Shown: positions 15,883 to 23,615 of the stretch, piece by piece | Layout of the letters: every line of letters begins with the position of its first letter | Numbering within the stretch: position 1 is the stretch's first letter | Assembly (NCBI GenBank): GCA_022821085.1 | Contig: JAJEEG010000001.1 | Coordinates: forward strand, 1-37,496 | Length of the DNA: 37,496 bases | Direction of reading: 5' to 3' | From: Candidatus Latescibacterota bacterium | Lineage (GTDB): Bacteria; JAAXHH01 | Position numbers and translations under genes: made by a program | The notes under the pieces: model-generated | What the model was told of the DNA's origin: nothing | Database searches by the model: none | Seen by the model: the letters and a program-made list of their open reading frames with translations, nothing else

Positions 15883-16734
15883 ATGGCCATTGAGACGGTG
15901 GGCGTCATTGGATGCGGATTGATGGGATCGGGCATCACGCAGGTGTGCGCCCAGGCGGGTTACCGGACGATCGTCCACGAGGCGTCCGACGAGCTGGTGA
16001 ACGGAGGTATCGGGCGAATCGACGGCCTCCTGTCGCGGAACGTCTCCAGGGGAAGGATGACGGACGAGGAAAAGGCGGCCGTGCTCGGACGCATCACGGG
16101 CACCACGGAATTTGGCGACCTCGACGAATGCGACCTGGTCATCGAGGCGGTGACCGAGCACCTGGAAACCAAGCAGGAGGTCTTCCGTCTCGTCGACGGC
16201 ATTGCACCGCCCTGCGCCATCCTGGCGAGCAACACCTCCTCCATTTCCATCACCGAACTGGCCGCGGCGACAAACCGGCCGGAGCAGGTGCTGGGCCTTC
16301 ATTTCTTCAATCCCGTGCCCGTGATGGGACTCATCGAAATGGTCGTCGGACTGCAGACCAGCGCGGAGACCGTGGAAGCCGCCCGGCAGTTCGGCGAATC
16401 GCTGGGCAAAAAGGTGATCCAGGTCAAGGACACGCCGGGCTTCATCGTCAACTACCTCCTCATCCCCTACCTGCTGGACGCGGTGCGCCTGGTCGAATCG
16501 GGCGTGGCCACGAAAGAGGACATCGACGCGGGCATGGTCCTGGGATGCAGCCACCCCCTCGGTCCGCTCAAGCTGCTCGATTTCATCGGCCTGGACACCG
16601 CGCTCTACATCGCGGAAGTGCTGCACGACGCCTTCCGCACCGACCGTTATGCCGCCCCGCCCCTGCTGCGCCAGATGGTCGCAGCCGGGATGAACGGGCG
16701 CAAGGCAGGGCAGGGGTTCTACACGTACGATTGA
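15883..16734 (+). CDS. 3-hydroxybutyryl-CoA (3-hydroxyacyl-CoA) dehydrogenase
   Basis: A 283-residue stand-alone Hbd/HCDH-type enzyme oxidising (S)-3-hydroxyacyl-CoA with NAD. The NAD motif is GCGLMG (10-15); the catalytic pair is H140 (LGLHFFNP) and E152 (LIEMVV), with S119 in ASNTSSISI and the PGFIVNYLL segment before the helical C-terminal domain. Length is normal. ATG 15883 has GGAGG at 15871-15875; an in-frame ATG at 15862 would overlap the murD stop and place that ribosome site inside the gene. It lies 13 bp after murD and 38 bp before the M24 peptidase gene, so these three may share a transcript, although their roles do not obviously connect. No thiolase or crotonase gene is nearby. 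Confidence 0.94.
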   Translation: MAIETVGVIGCGLMGSGITQVCAQAGYRTIVHEASDELVNGGIGRIDGLLSRNVSRGRMTDEEKAAVLGRITGTTEFGDLDECDLVIEAVTEHLETKQEVFRLVDGIAPPCAILASNTSSISITELAAATNRPEQVLGLHFFNPVPVMGLIEMVVGLQTSAETVEAARQFGESLGKKVIQVKDTPGFIVNYLLIPYLLDAVRLVESGVATKEDIDAGMVLGCSHPLGPLKLLDFIGLDTALYIAEVLHDAFRTDRYAAPPLLRQMVAAGMNGRKAGQGFYTYD

Positions 16735-16772
16735 CGCGAGAGATGATCAAAATCCAAACGTAAGGCAGCTGA

Positions 16773-17912
16773 ATGAGCGATTCACCCGCTAACGAGGCCG
16801 TCCTGCTCATCGCGGACAGCGAGCGCGACGCCGACATGCTGTACGCTTCGGGCATGTTCGTGCCGGACCCTTTCACGTTCCTCCAGGTGAACGGCCGGAC
16901 GACCATCATGATGAGCGACCTGGAAATCGATCGCGCGCGGGCGCAGTCGAAAGTCGATGAAGTGGTATCGCTCACGGACTATTCGGACCGCGCGAAAAAG
17001 AGCGGCAACGCGGATCCGGGACTCATGGACGCCGTGGTCGAACTGCTGCGGGAACGGGAAGTGAAGCGCGTCAGCGTACCGAACAGTTTCCCCCTGGGTT
17101 ATGCCGACAAGCTTCGGGATCGAGGATTCGCGGTAACGTCGAAGGAGGATCCCTTCTGGGACCGGCGCCCGGTGAAGACGGACGAAGAGGTCGCGGCCAT
17201 CTCGGACGCCTCCCGCCACACGGAAGACGCCCTGCGCATGGCCTTCGGCATGCTGGCCGAAGCTGCCGTGAAGGACGGGCTGCTCCACGGCCCGGAGGGG
17301 CCGCTGACTTCCGAATACATCCGGAAGCGTATCCATGTCTACCTGCTGGAACGGGACTGCATCGCCCAGCACACGATCATCGCCGGGGGCGTCCAGGGCT
17401 GCGACCCCCACAACGGGGGTTCCGGACCGTTGCGCGCCGGCGAGCCCATCATCTTCGACCTGTTTCCCAAGTCCACGAAGACCGGGTACTACGCGGACAT
17501 CACCCGCACCGTGGCGAAGGGTCCGGTCTCGGACACGTTCCGGCGGCTGTACGATACGGTGCTGGAAGGACAGGAAATTGCGCTGTCGCGGGTCCGGGCC
17601 GGAGTGGACGGCCGCGATATCCACGGGGAAGTGGAACGGCTGTTCGAAAGCAGGGATTACGAGACGGGCGCGAAGAACGGCCGAATGCAAGGCTTCTTCC
17701 ACGGCACGGGCCACGGCTTCGGCCTGGAGATCCACGAACCGCCCCGCATTTCGAAGGTGTCGCAGGTCCTCGTTGCCGGCCACGTCGTGACCGTGGAGCC
17801 GGGCCTGTACTACCCCGACCTCGGCGGCGGCGTTCGGATCGAAGACAACGTGGTCGTGACCGAAAGCGGATGCGACAACCTGACGCGGCTGGAGAAGGTG
17901 TTCGAGTTGTAG
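16773..17912 (+). CDS. M24-family metallopeptidase (Xaa-Pro dipeptidase/aminopeptidase type)
   Basis: A 379-residue cytoplasmic protein with an N-terminal creatinase-like domain (1-~135) and a pita-bread catalytic domain. The five metal ligands of the family are present: D229 (IIFDLFP), D242 (YYADITRT), H314 (GTGHGFGLEIHE), E342 (TVEPGLYYP) and E357 (VRIEDNV). It should cleave X-Pro dipeptides or related substrates using two Mn/Co ions. AAGG lies 8-12 bases before ATG 16773. It ends 41 bp from the convergent serine hydrolase gene; that gap shows no clear hairpin. Confidence 0.92.
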   Translation: MSDSPANEAVLLIADSERDADMLYASGMFVPDPFTFLQVNGRTTIMMSDLEIDRARAQSKVDEVVSLTDYSDRAKKSGNADPGLMDAVVELLREREVKRVSVPNSFPLGYADKLRDRGFAVTSKEDPFWDRRPVKTDEEVAAISDASRHTEDALRMAFGMLAEAAVKDGLLHGPEGPLTSEYIRKRIHVYLLERDCIAQHTIIAGGVQGCDPHNGGSGPLRAGEPIIFDLFPKSTKTGYYADITRTVAKGPVSDTFRRLYDTVLEGQEIALSRVRAGVDGRDIHGEVERLFESRDYETGAKNGRMQGFFHGTGHGFGLEIHEPPRISKVSQVLVAGHVVTVEPGLYYPDLGGGVRIEDNVVVTESGCDNLTRLEKVFEL

Positions 17913-17953
17913 ATCGAGGCAGATCCGTTCTCCCGGCGCACCCTACTTCCGCT

Positions 17954-19261
17954 TCAGTCCACCAGCGCCTGGTAGACGAGCGCCCGGACGCGCTGGTGGT
18001 CGTCGAGACCCTGGGCGGGAATGACCTGCGTCATGTACGAAACCACGAGTTCCTCCGCCGGATCGACCCAGTAGGTGGAGTGATAGGCCCCTCCCCAGGC
18101 ATAGGCGCCCGGAGAACCCGGCAGGCCGCTCCAGCCGATCTCCTCGGTAATGCCGAACCCAAGGCCGAACCCGCCGCCGTCTCCCTGCCACGCGTCGTGG
18201 ACATGATCAACGGTCATGAGCTCCACGGTCTTTGGCGACAGGATGCGTGCCCCGTCCAGCGTGCCTCCTCGCCGGAGCGCCTCGAGGAAGCGGGCGTAAT
18301 CTCCCACTGTGGAGACGAGCCCCGCGCCGCCCGAGAAGCTCTTGCGCGGACCTTCGAGATACATGCCCTGCCCGACCATGTGGCCCGGATCGGGCGCGCG
18401 CTCCATCCCCTTTTCATCTGTCACCGAGTACACGACCGTGAGCCGATCCGCCTTCTCCGGCGGCACGTAGAAATGCGTATCCACCATGCCCAGCGGCTCA
18501 AGGATCTCGACCCGCATGAATTCGTCCAGCGGCATGCCGGAAGCCCGCTCGATCACCACGCCCAGGATATCCGTGGCGTATCCGTATACAAACCTCTCGC
18601 CCGGCTGGGCATCCATGGGCAGATTCCCCATGCGCTCGATGGTATCGGCAATGGGTTCGTCGCGGTCCGCGAAATACCACCCCACGATGCCCGCCTCCTC
18701 CCAGGCCCTGGCGCCGGGACCCCAACCGTACCCGATGCCGGCGGTGTGGGTGAGCAGGTCGCGCACGGTGATTTCGCGGTCGGCGGGGACCACCTCGAAG
18801 CCCTCATCGTCGGTTTTCACGGCTACGGTCGTGCGGTCGAATTCGGGGATGAAGTCGCCCAGGTCCTGGTCGATCAGCAGGCGCCCCTGCTCCTGGAGCA
18901 TCATCACGCCCACCGAGATGACCGCCTTGGTCTGCGAAGCGATGCGGAACAGGTCCGTGATCTCGAGCGGTTCCCCCGCCTCGCGGTCCCGGTAGCCGAA
19001 GGCTTTTGCATAGACCACGTGCCCGCGCCGCCCGATCACGAGCGCGGCGCCCGGCAACCGTTCTTCCTCGACATAGGTTTCAAGCGCCGCATCGATGCGC
19101 GCCAGCCGTTCGGACGATACGCCGGCCTCCTCCGGATTGACCGGGACAAAAGACTGGGCGAAAGCCCGCGGCACGGCAAGCGCGGCGGTTATGCAGAGGA
19201 GTGACGCCGCGAACAGAGGTAGCAGCATGCGGTTACAATACATTGACCATACTGGCAACAT
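17954..19261 (-). CDS. Exported class C beta-lactamase-like serine hydrolase (S12)
   Basis: A 435-residue beta-lactamase/esterase-family protein. A Sec signal peptide spans about residues 8-36 (MYCNRMLLPLFAASLLCITA, then ...RAFAQ), with probable cleavage after AFA. The nucleophile motif is SQTK (S109-K112), and TAGIGYGWGP plus PGERFVYGYATDILG correspond to the regions holding the second and third active-site elements; the usual Y-x-N appears as a YGYAT-type variant. The C-terminal GGAYHSTYWVDPAEELVVSYMTQ is the usual closing strand. Members include esterases, D-aminopeptidases and PBP4*-type hydrolases, so antibiotic hydrolysis should not be assumed. AAGGAA lies 8 bases upstream of ATG 19261; ATG 19243 and 19228 are alternatives. 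It follows fic by 75 bp on the same strand. Confidence 0.9.
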   Translation of the reverse strand: MLPVWSMYCNRMLLPLFAASLLCITAALAVPRAFAQSFVPVNPEEAGVSSERLARIDAALETYVEEERLPGAALVIGRRGHVVYAKAFGYRDREAGEPLEITDLFRIASQTKAVISVGVMMLQEQGRLLIDQDLGDFIPEFDRTTVAVKTDDEGFEVVPADREITVRDLLTHTAGIGYGWGPGARAWEEAGIVGWYFADRDEPIADTIERMGNLPMDAQPGERFVYGYATDILGVVIERASGMPLDEFMRVEILEPLGMVDTHFYVPPEKADRLTVVYSVTDEKGMERAPDPGHMVGQGMYLEGPRKSFSGGAGLVSTVGDYARFLEALRRGGTLDGARILSPKTVELMTVDHVHDAWQGDGGGFGLGFGITEEIGWSGLPGSPGAYAWGGAYHSTYWVDPAEELVVSYMTQVIPAQGLDDHQRVRALVYQALVD

Positions 19262-19336
19262 GATTTCCGTTCCTTTTTGAGGTTGTTGTGGCGCGAGGCA
19301 CTGGACTCAGGACTTCGAGCGTTCGATGTGGTCTGT

Positions 19337-20224
19337 CTATTTCCGATGTTCGTATTCTCTTCCGATCTTCCATACTCCATTTTCGCGGAACGCGGGAATG
19401 GTTTGCCGCCGGGCGGCGTTGGTCAATGCCGGCGCCGACAGGTGGTTCTGGCTGATGTAGTCCGAAAGCCGGATGATCTCCTCGCTACTCAGGTAACTCA
19501 ACCGTTTATGTAACGACTCCAAAAGCCCGAGGTAAACAATGTTCTCCATGGTCCTGGTCGAGGCGCCGTCCTCATATTCCCTGAACGCCCGGTAGTAAAT
19601 CTCCTTTTCCGAATTGCGTATGATGATACGCGGCAGACCGAGTTGCAGGAGTTGGTAGTTCATAATGACCCGCCCCAGTCTGCCGTTTCCATCACAGAAT
19701 GGATGGATGTATTCGAAACCCAAATGAAAAACCGCGATCTTGTCCAGAAAATAGGATTCCAGATCACTGACGTAGTCGATCAGGAGGTTATCCATCATGC
19801 GTTCCACGTGCTCGGGCGCCGGTGCGATATGCGTCCCCACTCGAACATATTCACCCCGCTGTCGGAATCGTCCGGCGATGGTATCGTCGATTCCGCCCAT
19901 CAGCATCTGGTGAAACTGCAGCATCAACGTTTCGCTCAGTTCGGTATCCTTCGACCTGATTCGCTTGTATTCCATGACCCGCGCAAGGTTTTTAGCCTCG
20001 TAGACTTCACGAATGGACACATTGCGGGAGAGGATCTGTTCCATGAGGATCCGTTCCGTCTCCTCGAGAGACAGCGTCGAATTCTCGATGGCATTCGAGT
20101 TGTACACACTCTCGGCGGTCTCCACCTCGTCTATCATGGTCAAGAGCGCATCCTTGCCCTTGCGTAAGGAATCATATTCATGTTTCAACGAATGGATGCG
20201 GTGTCTCATGGGTTTGGTAATCAT
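19337..20224 (-). CDS. Fic-family AMP-transferase, class II, with DNA-binding-like C-terminus
   Basis: A 295-residue Fic protein expected to transfer AMP (or another nucleotide group) onto target proteins. The active motif HPFCDGNGRLGR (H174-R185) is complete. An inhibitory helix motif of the (S/T)xxxE(G/N) form, SNAIEN (S43-N48, with E47 blocking ATP), lies N-terminal, making it a class II self-inhibited enzyme. The last ~50 residues (LSSEEIIRLSDYISQN, then LTNAARRQTIPAFR...GVWKIG) resemble an excisionase/MerR-type DNA-binding fold; this is inference. No antitoxin gene is paired with it. ATG 20224 has no ribosome site, and the candidate -10 ends about 7 bases before it, so translation may be leaderless; ATG 20209 is an alternative. 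Twin palindromes lie just upstream and suggest autoregulation. Confidence 0.92.
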   Translation of the reverse strand: MITKPMRHRIHSLKHEYDSLRKGKDALLTMIDEVETAESVYNSNAIENSTLSLEETERILMEQILSRNVSIREVYEAKNLARVMEYKRIRSKDTELSETLMLQFHQMLMGGIDDTIAGRFRQRGEYVRVGTHIAPAPEHVERMMDNLLIDYVSDLESYFLDKIAVFHLGFEYIHPFCDGNGRLGRVIMNYQLLQLGLPRIIIRNSEKEIYYRAFREYEDGASTRTMENIVYLGLLESLHKRLSYLSSEEIIRLSDYISQNHLSAPALTNAARRQTIPAFRENGVWKIGREYEHRK

Positions 20225-20230
20225 GTGAGT

Positions 20231-20259
20231 AAGTTAATCCATTCACGTTATTTTGTCAA
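20231..20259 (-). promoter_or_regulatory. Candidate fic promoter
   Basis: On the minus strand TTGACA (20259-20254) is a perfect -35; 17 bases on is TAACTT (20236-20231), a weak -10. Transcription would begin at or beside the fic ATG (20224). The -35 and the spacer overlap the first palindrome, so a protein bound there would block RNA polymerase. Confidence 0.45.
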
Positions 20260-20271
20260 TTCAGCGTGAAT
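20241..20271. promoter_or_regulatory. Operator-like palindrome 1 upstream of fic
   Basis: ATTCACG (20241-20247), 17 bases, CGTGAAT (20265-20271). The left half continues TTATTTTG, nearly identical to palindrome 2. It covers the putative fic -35/spacer. Confidence 0.7.
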
Positions 20272-20292
20272 TGAATGGTGTTTATGTGTGCT

Positions 20293-20323
20293 ATTCACGT
20301 TATATTGCAGAAACACCGTGAAT
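20293..20323. promoter_or_regulatory. Operator-like palindrome 2 between fic and the GNAT gene
   Basis: ATTCACG (20293-20299), 17 bases, CGTGAAT (20317-20323), the same arms and spacing as palindrome 1. The left half shares 14 of 15 bases (ATTCACGTTATWTTG). Centres are 52 bp apart, about five helical turns, which would put two bound dimers on the same face of the DNA. Confidence 0.7.
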
Positions 20324-20378
20324 CGAAATCCGGTCAACACACCGGCACCCGCACCCATCACCCCGGGATCCATCCACC

Positions 20379-21383
20379 ATGAAAATCAAAACCCTCGAAA
20401 TCGGCCAGGCGTCGGTCCTGACGGACTTCTACAATGAACAGTTCTCCGGGATGCCGTACTGCTATCCGGTCACCGAGGATGAATTCGAGACCGGTGTGCA
20501 GTGGCATGAAGAGGAGGACAGGCCCTACGAAGACCTGTCAGAGGAATCGTTCATGGTGGTGGAAGACGAGGGCGGCGCCGTCGCGGGTTTCGCCCACGTG
20601 GCGGTCTGCCGCAGGGGCGAGGAGGAGGACCGCATCGGGCTCCATCCGCTCGAGGAGCTGCTGGCGGACCGCATCGGACTCATTCGCTTCTTTCACTACC
20701 GGGCCGGGGCCAGGCCGGCCGGACAGGCGCTGCTGGAGGCGGCGGAAGCGCGCTTGCGTAGCTTTGGTATCGGCCAGATTCGGGCCTTCAGCTATTTCGG
20801 TTACCGATTCTACCACTTCTGCCACGCGTTCCAATCAGACCGGATGGGCCATGTCGGCGCCCTGCTCAGTATGAACGACTACCGCATTACGCGGGGAATC
20901 ATTCTCCTCGAACTCCCGGATTTCGCCGTACCCGATCCGGTACTGCCGGACCCCGGCGTGACCACGCGGTTCGACGTCCAGCCCGGGCACGGCAGCCTGC
21001 CCAACATGGAGTTCCAACTCTTCCGGGGAGATCAGTGCATCGGCCAGGGATTCGCCCAGTCGCTGGGGGATTTCTGCCGGTCGCCCCTGGCGCAGGATAC
21101 CTTCTACATTCCCTGGTTTTCCATCGAAGGCAGCCCGGTAGGCGGACGGGTCAGCGAGGGGGAGCAGGGCAAGGGGTTCGGACGGTACATGATGGAAGTG
21201 CTGCTCGGGGAGATGCGCCGGCTCGGATACCGCCACGCGACCACCCAGGCGAACACGGGCAGTCCCCGGCCCATTCTCCTGTACACGAACATGGGGTACC
21301 GGGTCGTAGACACCAACTACCAGTATTTCAAGGACCTGGAGCGGGAGATACCGCTGGAGGTGTTCAAGGAGGTCGGGTTCTGA
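20379..21383 (+). CDS. GNAT-family N-acetyltransferase (probably two-domain)
   Basis: A 334-residue protein. The C-terminal half has the acetyl-CoA binding motif GEQGKGFGRYMMEVLL (Q/R-x-x-G-x-G/A form) followed by LGYRHATTQAN and LLYTNMGYRVVDTNYQY, a clear GNAT ending. The N-terminal half (residues ~1-170) has a GNAT-like plan (SFMVVEDEGGAVAGFAHV, then ARLRSFGIGQIRAF) with a degraded acetyl-CoA loop (AGARPAGQALLE). This suggests a tandem GNAT with one active site. The substrate is unknown. There is no good ribosome site before ATG 20379. It is divergent from fic, 154 bp apart, with the two palindromes in that spacer, so it could share regulation with fic. It is convergent with transketolase; that 60-bp gap shows no strong hairpin. 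Confidence 0.82.
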   Translation: MKIKTLEIGQASVLTDFYNEQFSGMPYCYPVTEDEFETGVQWHEEEDRPYEDLSEESFMVVEDEGGAVAGFAHVAVCRRGEEEDRIGLHPLEELLADRIGLIRFFHYRAGARPAGQALLEAAEARLRSFGIGQIRAFSYFGYRFYHFCHAFQSDRMGHVGALLSMNDYRITRGIILLELPDFAVPDPVLPDPGVTTRFDVQPGHGSLPNMEFQLFRGDQCIGQGFAQSLGDFCRSPLAQDTFYIPWFSIEGSPVGGRVSEGEQGKGFGRYMMEVLLGEMRRLGYRHATTQANTGSPRPILLYTNMGYRVVDTNYQYFKDLEREIPLEVFKEVGF

Positions 21384-21443
21384 TCAAACCAGGACCGCGC
21401 CCTGAGCATTACCTCGCCAAGACGGGCAACGCAACGCCTTCGG

Positions 21444-23522
21444 TCAGGCACTCGCCTCAACCAGCGACTTCGCCCTGGCGGCGATGTGCTCCGCGGTGAA
21501 GCCAAGGTGCTCGAACACGTCCTCGTAGGGCGCAGACGCGCCGAAGCGTTCGAGACCGATGACGTCGCCCCGCGGGCCCACGTACCGCTCCCAGCCCAGC
21601 GTGACGCCGGGTTCCACGGCCAGGCGTGCGGTGACCGACGCCGGAAGCACGGACTCCCGGTACTCCGCGCTTTGCGCTTCAAACAGTTCCCAGCTTGGCA
21701 TGCTGACCACGCGTGCGGCCACGCCTTCACTGGCCAGCTTTTCCCGGGCCTCGAGTGCCAGGTGGACCTCCGAACCGGAAGCAATGAGGATCACGTCCGG
21801 GTCGCCGGCCGCGTCGCCGGCCCCGTTGCCGTCCGCTTCGGCCAGCACATAGGCGCCCCGGTGCAGGCCGTCGGCGGGTGCCAGCCCCGAGGTCGACGCC
21901 AGGCCGTCGGCGGGTGCCGCGCCGTTCCCTTTCCGATCCAGCACAGGCAGTTTCTGCCGGGTCAGGGCCAGGGCGATCGGGCCGTCCGTGCGCCTTAGCG
22001 CCGCCACCCAGGCCTGCGCTGTTTCGGCGGCGTCGGCGGGGCGGATCAGGGTGAGGTTGGGGATGGCCCTCAGCGCCATGTAGTGTTCGATGGGCTGGTG
22101 AGTGGGGCCGTCCTCGCCCAGTCCCACGCTGTCGTGGGTGAAAACGTAGACTGGGGCAATGCCCATCAGGGCCGCCAGGCGTATGGCCGGCCGCATGTAG
22201 TCCGAGAACACGAGGAACGTGCCGGCGTAGGGGCGCAGGCCCCCGTGGAGCGCCATCCCGTTCAGCGCGGAGGCCATGGCGTGTTCGCGCACGCCGAAGT
22301 GCAGGTTGCGGCCCGCGTAGTTTCCGGCGGTGTAATTCGATTCGGCCTCCACCATGGTGTTGTTGGAACCGGCCAGGTCCGCCGAACCGCCCAGCAGGCC
22401 CGGGATGCGCTGGGACAACGCGTTGATGGTCACGCCGGACGCCTGACGCGTTGCCATGTCCCCCTGATCGGGCGAAAAGGTCGGCAGGTTTTCGTCCCAC
22501 CCGGCCGGCAGTTCGCCGTCCATGGCCTGCTTCCAGGTATCCGCCAGTTCCGGGAAAGCGTCCGCGTAGGCTAAGGCGGCCTGACGCCAGGCCAGTTCCC
22601 ATCCCTTTCCGTACGGGACCATCTGCTGGAACCAGTCACGTACGTCCTCCGGGACGAGGAACTTCGGTTCAAGCGGCCACCCGAGGTGCTGCTTGGTCAG
22701 TTCGACTTCCTCTTCGCCGAGGGGCTCGCCGTGGGCCTTGGACGTGCCGGCCTTGTTGGGGCTGCCGTAGCCGATGACCGTGCGGCACAGGATGATCGAG
22801 GGACGATCCGTCTCGGTGCGCGCCATTTCGACCGCGGCTTCGACCCGGGCGAGGTCGTTGCCGTCCAGGACGCGCTGCACGTGCCACCCGTAGGCGTCGA
22901 ACCGCAGGCCCGTGTTCTCCGAAAAGGCCAGGTCGGTGCCGCCGTCGATCGTGATGCTGTTGTCCAGGTAGAGGACGATCAGCTTGCCCAGGCCGAGGTG
23001 CCCCGCGAGGGAACAGGCCTCGGAGGCGACGCCTTCCATCATGTCGCCGTCGCTGGCGATGACATAGGTATAGTGGTCGACGATCTCGTGGCCGGCGCGG
23101 TTGTACCGGGCCGCCAGGTGCGCCTCGGCCATGGCCATGCCCACGGCGTTCGCGATGCCCTGGCCGAGCGGTCCCGTGGTGGTCTCCACGCCGGGCGTAT
23201 CGCCGTATTCGGGATGGCCGGGCGTCCGGCTCTCCCATTGCCGGAAATTCCTGATCTCGTCGAGGGGAAGGTCGTAGCCGGTGAGATGGAGCATGGCGTA
23301 GAGCAGCATGGACCCGTGCCCGCCGGAGAGCACGAAGCGGTCGCGGTTCGGCCATTCGGGGTTTTTCGGGTTGTACCGCATGAGGCGCGTCCACAGCACG
23401 TAGGCGATGGGCGCGGCTTCCATGGGAAGGCCCGGATGGCCGCTGTTGGCCTGCTGGACGGCGTCGACGGCCAGCATGCGGATGGTGTTGATGCATCGTT
23501 GCTCGAGATCGTGTTCTGACAC
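21444..23522 (-). CDS. tkt: Transketolase
   Basis: A 692-residue thiamin-diphosphate enzyme of the pentose phosphate/Calvin pathways. The N-terminal ThDP motif reads [13 protein letters not shown] with [10 protein letters not shown]; early motifs [13 protein letters not shown] and [14 protein letters not shown], and the pyrimidine-domain block [16 protein letters not shown] with FGVREHAMA, are all as in bacterial Tkt. A hydrophilic segment near residues 543-585 contains a duplicated ADGL unit and a [12 protein letters not shown] stretch before [13 protein letters not shown]. It lies at the linker between the middle and C-terminal domains and is longer than usual. The start is GTG 23522 with AAAGGA about 8 bases upstream. 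It follows the FGGY kinase on the same strand, 93 bp apart. Confidence 0.97.
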   Translation of the reverse strand: MSEHDLEQRCINTIRMLAVDAVQQANSGHPGLPMEAAPIAYVLWTRLMRYNPKNPEWPNRDRFVLSGGHGSMLLYAMLHLTGYDLPLDEIRNFRQWESRTPGHPEYGDTPGVETTTGPLGQGIANAVGMAMAEAHLAARYNRAGHEIVDHYTYVIASDGDMMEGVASEACSLAGHLGLGKLIVLYLDNSITIDGGTDLAFSENTGLRFDAYGWHVQRVLDGNDLARVEAAVEMARTETDRPSIILCRTVIGYGSPNKAGTSKAHGEPLGEEEVELTKQHLGWPLEPKFLVPEDVRDWFQQMVPYGKGWELAWRQAALAYADAFPELADTWKQAMDGELPAGWDENLPTFSPDQGDMATRQASGVTINALSQRIPGLLGGSADLAGSNNTMVEAESNYTAGNYAGRNLHFGVREHAMASALNGMALHGGLRPYAGTFLVFSDYMRPAIRLAALMGIAPVYVFTHDSVGLGEDGPTHQPIEHYMALRAIPNLTLIRPADAAETAQAWVAALRRTDGPIALALTRQKLPVLDRKGNGAAPADGLASTSGLAPADGLHRGAYVLAEADGNGAGDAAGDPDVILIASGSEVHLALEAREKLASEGVAARVVSMPSWELFEAQSAEYRESVLPASVTARLAVEPGVTLGWERYVGPRGDVIGLERFGASAPYEDVFEHLGFTAEHIAARAKSLVEASA
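21864..21918. repeat. Direct repeat, 36-bp period, in the tkt linker
   Basis: CAGGCCGTCGGCGGGTGCC occurs exactly at 21864-21882 and 21900-21918. The 36-bp period preserves the frame and encodes the repeated APADGL units of the transketolase linker. Confidence 0.88.
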
Positions 23523-23615
23523 GGTGCGCGTCCTTTTCGGTGCGGTTCGTTTGGCGGATCGTTAGCGCGGTTCGTCAGTGCAGTCGGAACGCCCGCTAAG
23601 ATACAACCCGGCCCT

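Noticed and set aside
14226-15938. A 570-codon minus-strand frame with RLRGFDR-type repeats
   Set aside because: It is the reverse of the murD repeats and flanks; MurD motifs settle the strand.
17954-19261. Serine hydrolase as an antibiotic-resistance beta-lactamase
   Set aside because: It has SxxK but lacks a standard YxN motif, and such S12 proteins are more often esterases or peptidases.
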